From Notospermus geniculatus (taxonomy: Eukaryota > Nemertea > Pilidiophora > Heteronemertea > Lineidae), in the NCBI GenBank assembly GCA_002633025.1, contig NMRB01000227.1:304556-368555 (forward strand): a DNA stretch of 64,000 nt, read 5' to 3'. This document shows, piece after piece, positions 59,289-64,000 of this stretch. Under the pieces are notes generated by a model. The model saw only the letters and a list, made by a program, of their open reading frames with translations, did no database searches and was not told where the DNA came from. The first letter of the stretch is position 1. Each line of letters starts with the position of its first letter. A program made the position numbers and the translations under genes.

Positions 59289-59367
59289 TCTATGAAGATA
59301 TCGCACGCTGTCATTCTTAAAATGTTTTATGCATTCGGCCTCTATGAAGATATCGCACGCTGTCATT
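59264..59367 (+). repeat. Exact 52-bp tandem duplication
   Basis: CTTAAAATGTTTTATGCATT through ATCGCACGCTGTCATT occurs twice with no difference. It includes the right end of the MITE at 59184-59288. Confidence 0.92.
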
Positions 59368-59400
59368 CTTTGCCAGGCTCGGGAGTGGGACAAAGTGGAC

Positions 59401-59511
59401 TGGGGCCTGTTTCATAAAGTGACTTTAAGCTAATGGCACCTTTAACCAAATCGAAAATGCATTGAATTCATGGTACCATTAGCTTAAAGTCACTTTATGA
59501 AACAGGCCCCA
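59401..59511. mobile_element. 111-bp MITE, GGGGCCTGTTTCATAAAG ends
   Basis: TGGGGCCTGTTTCATAAAGT and the inverse ACTTTATGAAACAGGCCCCA have arms of about 37 bp. GGAC flanks both sides (59397-59400, 59512-59515) and may be the target duplication. Confidence 0.85.
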
Positions 59512-60549
59512 GGACATTACCGTTTCTGATCATACCTCACACCATTATCTCCAACTTGGGATTTAATCATATTTTCTGAGTTCATGAATGGGACAGGTAA
59601 GTGGGAGTTAGTATTTGGCACAGCGTTATATTCAAAAGGCAGTGCAACAAAACTTTGCAGTGTGCGCCTGATGGCTCAACCATTCTGGCTTAACGGGCTG
59701 GCCAATACAAACGTGACGGAAATTGTTTGTGGAGGACGCTTTGGACCTAGATGCAAGTCATCGGTGCTTTCTGGAAAGTTTTTGGGAACCTGGAAGCGTC
59801 CACATTTGCCAGGGGGGTTTTACATGTATTTGGGAAACAGCAAAACGTACACATCTGCCAAAAGTGGTGTTTAGTGAGATATTACACGTAATTTTAAATT
59901 CTATGCTCAGTGCATTAACGAGGACAACCCGCAGGATTCTGTGTACATTCACATTGTCTCTAGATATCCCCAATGAATCTCCATTATTTTGTTCACGTTT
60001 TGAATTGATATGTCTGTAATCTAAGTGCTGTGGGTTGTTCTCCTAAAAGTTTCCGACATTAAAGAGTATTTTACTGTAATTTACCTGCTACCTGATAAAC
60101 ATAATATCTTCTACGAAGGATACTTTATACTAATTGCGAAATTATCTCATCAACGCTAATATGAAAGGTGGTTGTTTTATTTTGTAAGAAACTGTACAGA
60201 TGTATTGAATGTCAACATTTGTGTGAAGATGAACGAATTTTGTTTCGATACCGGTACAAATGTATGTATTATGGCGATTAACGTCGTATTCCGAAATTCG
60301 GCCCCGCATTTATCTATTGTGATGAACGATAGTACACTACGCGAGAACCTAAGTTGGGGTAGATACATGTACGAAGCTGGGGAAGATTGCTCTAGTTTAC
60401 CAGTAATTTTCTGATTCTTTCTTCGCGGGCTGTGTCTGCTACTCAGGCAAACATTCTTCCTCATGCGACACCCGTATCACACTAAATCTAACTCTCCAAT
60501 GGTAAAAGACAGCTTCTCTACTGTAGTCAGTGGGACGTTATCAGTTTAG

Positions 60550-60714
60550 TAATAGGGAGGTTAAGAAATCAAACGATAAACGTAAACGTTAACGACAACT
60601 TCGTTTTTGTACGAAAATGCAATATACACTGTAATATCTGGTTAATGTGTAGTGTGAAAAATAACGTTGTCGTAAAGTTTACGTTTATCAGTTGATTTCT
60701 TAACCTCCCTATTA
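60550..60714. mobile_element. GGGAGGTTTAGAAATC MITE, copy 2
   Basis: TAATAGGGAGGTTAAGAAAT and inverse ATTTCTTAACCTCCCTATTA. The interior TTAATGTGTAGTGTGAAAAA is shared with copy 1. Confidence 0.88.
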
Positions 60715-61151
60715 ACTCTACCAAGTACATTACGAATGTACGTTGTAAACGTTTTGGTGAAATGGGGATATGGTAAAAAATCAAGCAAACAATTGGGAAT
60801 TCAAAATTACAGCATTCGAACTGGAAAGGATGGACATCTGTCCGTCAAACTCCAGATCCCAACCCCACAATAACCAGGCTATTCATTGTCCTTAATATAT
60901 TTCCACATCTTTGACTTGTATCTCGAATAGTGTATTGTTTGCCGATAATTCCCTCGTACACATTTTTACACATTCATTATATCTATACGACTGCACAAAC
61001 TGTGAAAATGTACACAAATTTTACTTTTTATCTGAATGAAATGGAATGATTTTATTTCCTGTACTTTAACTTGAACAGGACAGGTTCCCAATATTAATTA
61101 CGGCTTCTAAAAGGCGGAGGTTTTAACTCTGTTTTTTCACTCGAAAATTAC

Positions 61152-61270
61152 GGGTCGTATTTTAGAACGTTCCTTAACATTAAGGTCAACCTTAAGTTTA
61201 TTGTAAAAACATCAAGAACAATAGATTTAAGGTGGAACTTAATGTTAAGGAACGTTCTAAAATACGGCCC
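61152..61270. mobile_element. Palindromic MITE, GGGYCGTATTTTAGAACG ends
   Basis: GGGTCGTATTTTAGAACGTT / CCTTAACATTAAG and inverse CTTAATGTTAAGGAACGTTC / TAAAATACGGCCC. It is 119 bp. Confidence 0.85.
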
Positions 61271-61888
61271 TACAACTTCTCTCCAAGAACCTTACGGTAC
61301 AATTCAACTCATCGTTGGTCCTAACAACTGTTTCTCTTTGTTTGTTTGCTTGTTTTATCTAAAAAATCTCCAAATGCGACTTTTTCAAAAAAAATCGCTG
61401 TTGTGATAACCGACACATTTATTGGAGTTAATATCTATTCAGAACCTGAACATCAACGACCACGACCCAACATAACAAACATCTGTGTAACCTCGGCGTA
61501 TAAACTAGAAAAATGACCGGGCTATGAAACCATATACATGTACATGTACATGTAGAAACACACATCTGGCATTTTCACTGCCAAAATGGCACACATCTAG
61601 CATTTTAACTGCCAAGATGGCGGTGAAAATGACGTGAAAAATCTGAAAATACCTTATCCCCATCATAAAGGTATTCACTGGAAAGCTCCCATGGAGTGCT
61701 TTCCAATTATTATGCGTCAGGGCTTTCGTAACTTTTCAGAATGGATTTTCAGTTTTTGATGAAATTGCCCTGGCAGTGAAAAAGTTGATAGTGAATTTTC
61801 GCCCCCAGTTGCACAACACAGCGGTATCGCCAGAATTCCGTGGCAGAGAGCGAGGTTACATGCACGTTTGATACGTTGGGAGCGAATA

Positions 61889-62052
61889 ATTAGGGAGGCT
61901 TAGAAATCAAAAAATAAACGTTAGCGTTAACGACAGCGATATTTTTGTCCCGAAAGTGCAATATAAACTTTGTTTAATACATGTATGTAGCACGAAAAAT
62001 AACTTCGGCATAAAGTTTTCGTTTATCGTTTGATTTCTAAACCTCCCTATTG
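61889..62052. mobile_element. GGGAGGTTTAGAAATC MITE, copy 3
   Basis: ATTAGGGAGGCTTAGAAATC and inverse GATTTCTAAACCTCCCTATT. The interior matches copies 1 and 2 but is more diverged. Confidence 0.85.
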
Positions 62053-63246
62053 CCTATCTGTCCAACGAATGAGTCTCAGTCAAAAGACTTCTTTAATTTC
62101 CATCGACTGACATGTTATGGTGTACAATTATGATATTTAAAGCCGGCGATAGCGTGTTCAACTTTTATATATGCCAGATTTTCATTATATAATACGGTTT
62201 ATGCTGCCAAGGGTAAATTAAATTTCACCTAATCAGCTGTACCCCATCCACCGATGTTCTTTTTGACCTCGGTCCTTTTTCTCCATTTTAGTGATCATAC
62301 CGGCAAATAAGTGACTGGAAGATTTTTGTGTAGTATCTAATTACTGTTTGTTTTAAATTCGTTTTATTATTATTATTTTATCGTGGTGCAGGCAAATCAA
62401 ATCTGTTATAAGCACACCTTCAGCAAAATTTAATTGTGTTTCTGGTATATAATGTATTTGTTGTAAGAAGTCTCCAAATATTCCACACATGTACTACTTA
62501 TAGGCCTACGTACGGTGAAGAGAGCTTTATGCCCACAATCTGTCGATTAGTACACATGTAATGCTTATATATCGTCGTCATCTTCGCGACCCTATCCTAA
62601 TGTACGTGTAGTCTACATTTCAGTATACATAACTCCAGCAAAATTTTCAGTCGATAAATCTTTATCTACTGCCAATCTAAGTCTATTTATCAAGGTTCAG
62701 CTACATAATTTTATATCTGTAAAGTATTGATAACAAAAGGAATTTGTAAAACCTGGAACCCCCACGAAGTCTGATTCAACCTCTTGTAAAAGCAGCTCCA
62801 ATCTTACCTGAACCTTTGGGTGTACGGTTCTTTCTTAAGTTCATATCATTCTGCTGCATATGAAATTGACGCGCAACTCATATGATGTGAAACACTATAA
62901 TACATGTATTTCGCACTTCATTTCTACAAGGCATAATTATTACCGTCAACTATACAGAATAATTTTACCGAATGGGAGACGAGAATTTTTCGTTATGGAC
63001 ACGTAAAAGTTCAGAGCCATTTTTTTATTATCATTTTGTGCTTTATTATAACCCTAGGCCGATAGCAACTCATTTCCCCCAACGTATGCTAACAAGTACA
63101 TGTAGGCCTACAAGAGAGGAAAGACCCTTCTTCTGCCCAATGATACAAGGCGGATTATCAGTGTGAACACGGTCAATCAAATCATCAGCTCTTATTTTAT
63201 TCTACGTACTAGGTACACCGTTATAGATGGTAAACGATCAATAGGC
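62053..63246. other. Non-coding, nothing recognised
   Basis: AT-rich sequence without exon, RNA gene or clear repeat. Confidence 0.4.
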
Positions 63247-63462
63247 TACACTAAAAATCGCAGTTGTAAGGTCACAGAAATCTGGCATTCCCGGGGTCCA
63301 GCTTTTCGAGATGGTGATGATCGGCACTCCTAGCCACACAGCAGGCTGTTGATATCTTCGAATCGATGTCCTCACACTAACGCTTTTGATATAATAATTT
63401 GGAGGAGGCAGATCCCAGTGGCAACGCCAGGTCTCCGAGACGTTACAACAGCGATTTTGGTG
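63247..63462. mobile_element. CACCAAAATCGCAGTTGT-type MITE, inverted copy
   Basis: CTACACTAAAAATCGCAGTT and CAACAGCGATTTTGGTGTAT are inverted. The middle (CAGGCTGTTGATATCTTCGA, GATGATCGGCA) matches the opposite strand of 24075-24113. Confidence 0.7.
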
Positions 63463-64000
63463 TATTTCAGCCTGGTCTTCAGTAAGATGGTAGAATTTTC
63501 CACTGGCTCGTGCTATCCGCATAACCTTATGATCAAATCTTCAGTAAGACCTCGTGTGTCCATACCATACCAGGCGTGCCCTGCTGATTGGTTTCATTTA
63601 GTCCAGCAACTCTTTTTAAACTAATAGATATTGTAGATAACGATAAAAATCTGCAACTCTGTGGCAGCAAAATAAAAAAGACTCCGAGGTATATTCCTCA
63701 TATTATGCAACATAATCCAGTCAATAACGACCCAGAAAATTTTTTTTTTCGAGTGTTCATTAAAAGTCTAAAACAATTTTTAAAAGTATGACTGATCCAA
63801 TCAAACTGCAGTCGTCTGACAGCAAAGATACGTTTGGTTAAATCATACTCTGACTCAGGAAAAAATAGCAAAGGCCAAGGCGATTTGTGACTTAGCTCTA
63901 AAAGGCCTGTCTACACCATCAACATTTCCAAAACATTTCTAATAACGTTGAGTTGTAACAAAATCCTGCAACACCCTTGTTTTGGGATTGTTGCACAGTG

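Noticed and set aside
1-64000. CRISPR arrays, bacterial operons, phage genes or integrons
   Set aside because: There are no spaced direct repeats, no dense coding and no prokaryotic gene starts. Introns and MITEs show a eukaryotic genome.

Overview
This is a eukaryotic genomic window: introns with GT/AG borders, AT-rich non-coding DNA, short spurious ORFs, many short inverted-repeat transposons, one 314-base N gap and two isolated n's. A marine invertebrate is most likely, and a highly heterozygous deuterostome such as a lancelet would fit the repeat style and the near-identical tandem copies. I cannot prove the species from sequence alone.

Only one gene is supported. It is a plus-strand immunoglobulin-superfamily gene spanning at least 10181-46056. 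I can trace seven exons with compatible phases: 10181-10435, 19524-19622, 20542-20780, 21849-21987, 22503-22678, 28336-28486 and 45965-46056. They encode three Ig domains, each split over two exons, followed by a short linker and a hydrophobic C-terminus with no cytoplasmic tail, typical of a GPI-anchor signal. The architecture (three Ig domains plus GPI) is like IgLON-type neural adhesion proteins, but I do not assign orthology. The signal-peptide exon was not found. Two broken exon copies exist: 7561-7631 and 38425-38470.

Layout: 1-6000 is non-coding, with MITE-like repeats and a minisatellite duplicated around the N gap. 6070-10251 is a tandem duplication that copied the start of the first recognised exon. 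10436-19523 is a large intron with dispersed repeats. 19524-22678 is a compact exon cluster. 22982-42652 is a direct tandem duplication of about 10 kb (units 22982-33121 and 33122-42652) with many insertion/deletion differences. 42653-45964 finishes the last intron. 46057-64000 is 3' UTR and/or intergenic DNA rich in palindromic elements and one Tc1/mariner-type element.

The most interesting signal is the octamer TACATGTA. I see roughly fifty copies where about one is expected. In at least seven places duplicated copies differ by exactly six bases, TA in one copy and TACATGTA in the other. This is the footprint left by excision of Tc1-like elements with CA...TG ends, and an element with such ends sits at 54894-55377. 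The duplications also give natural filled/empty site pairs that define the ends of several apparently new MITE families.
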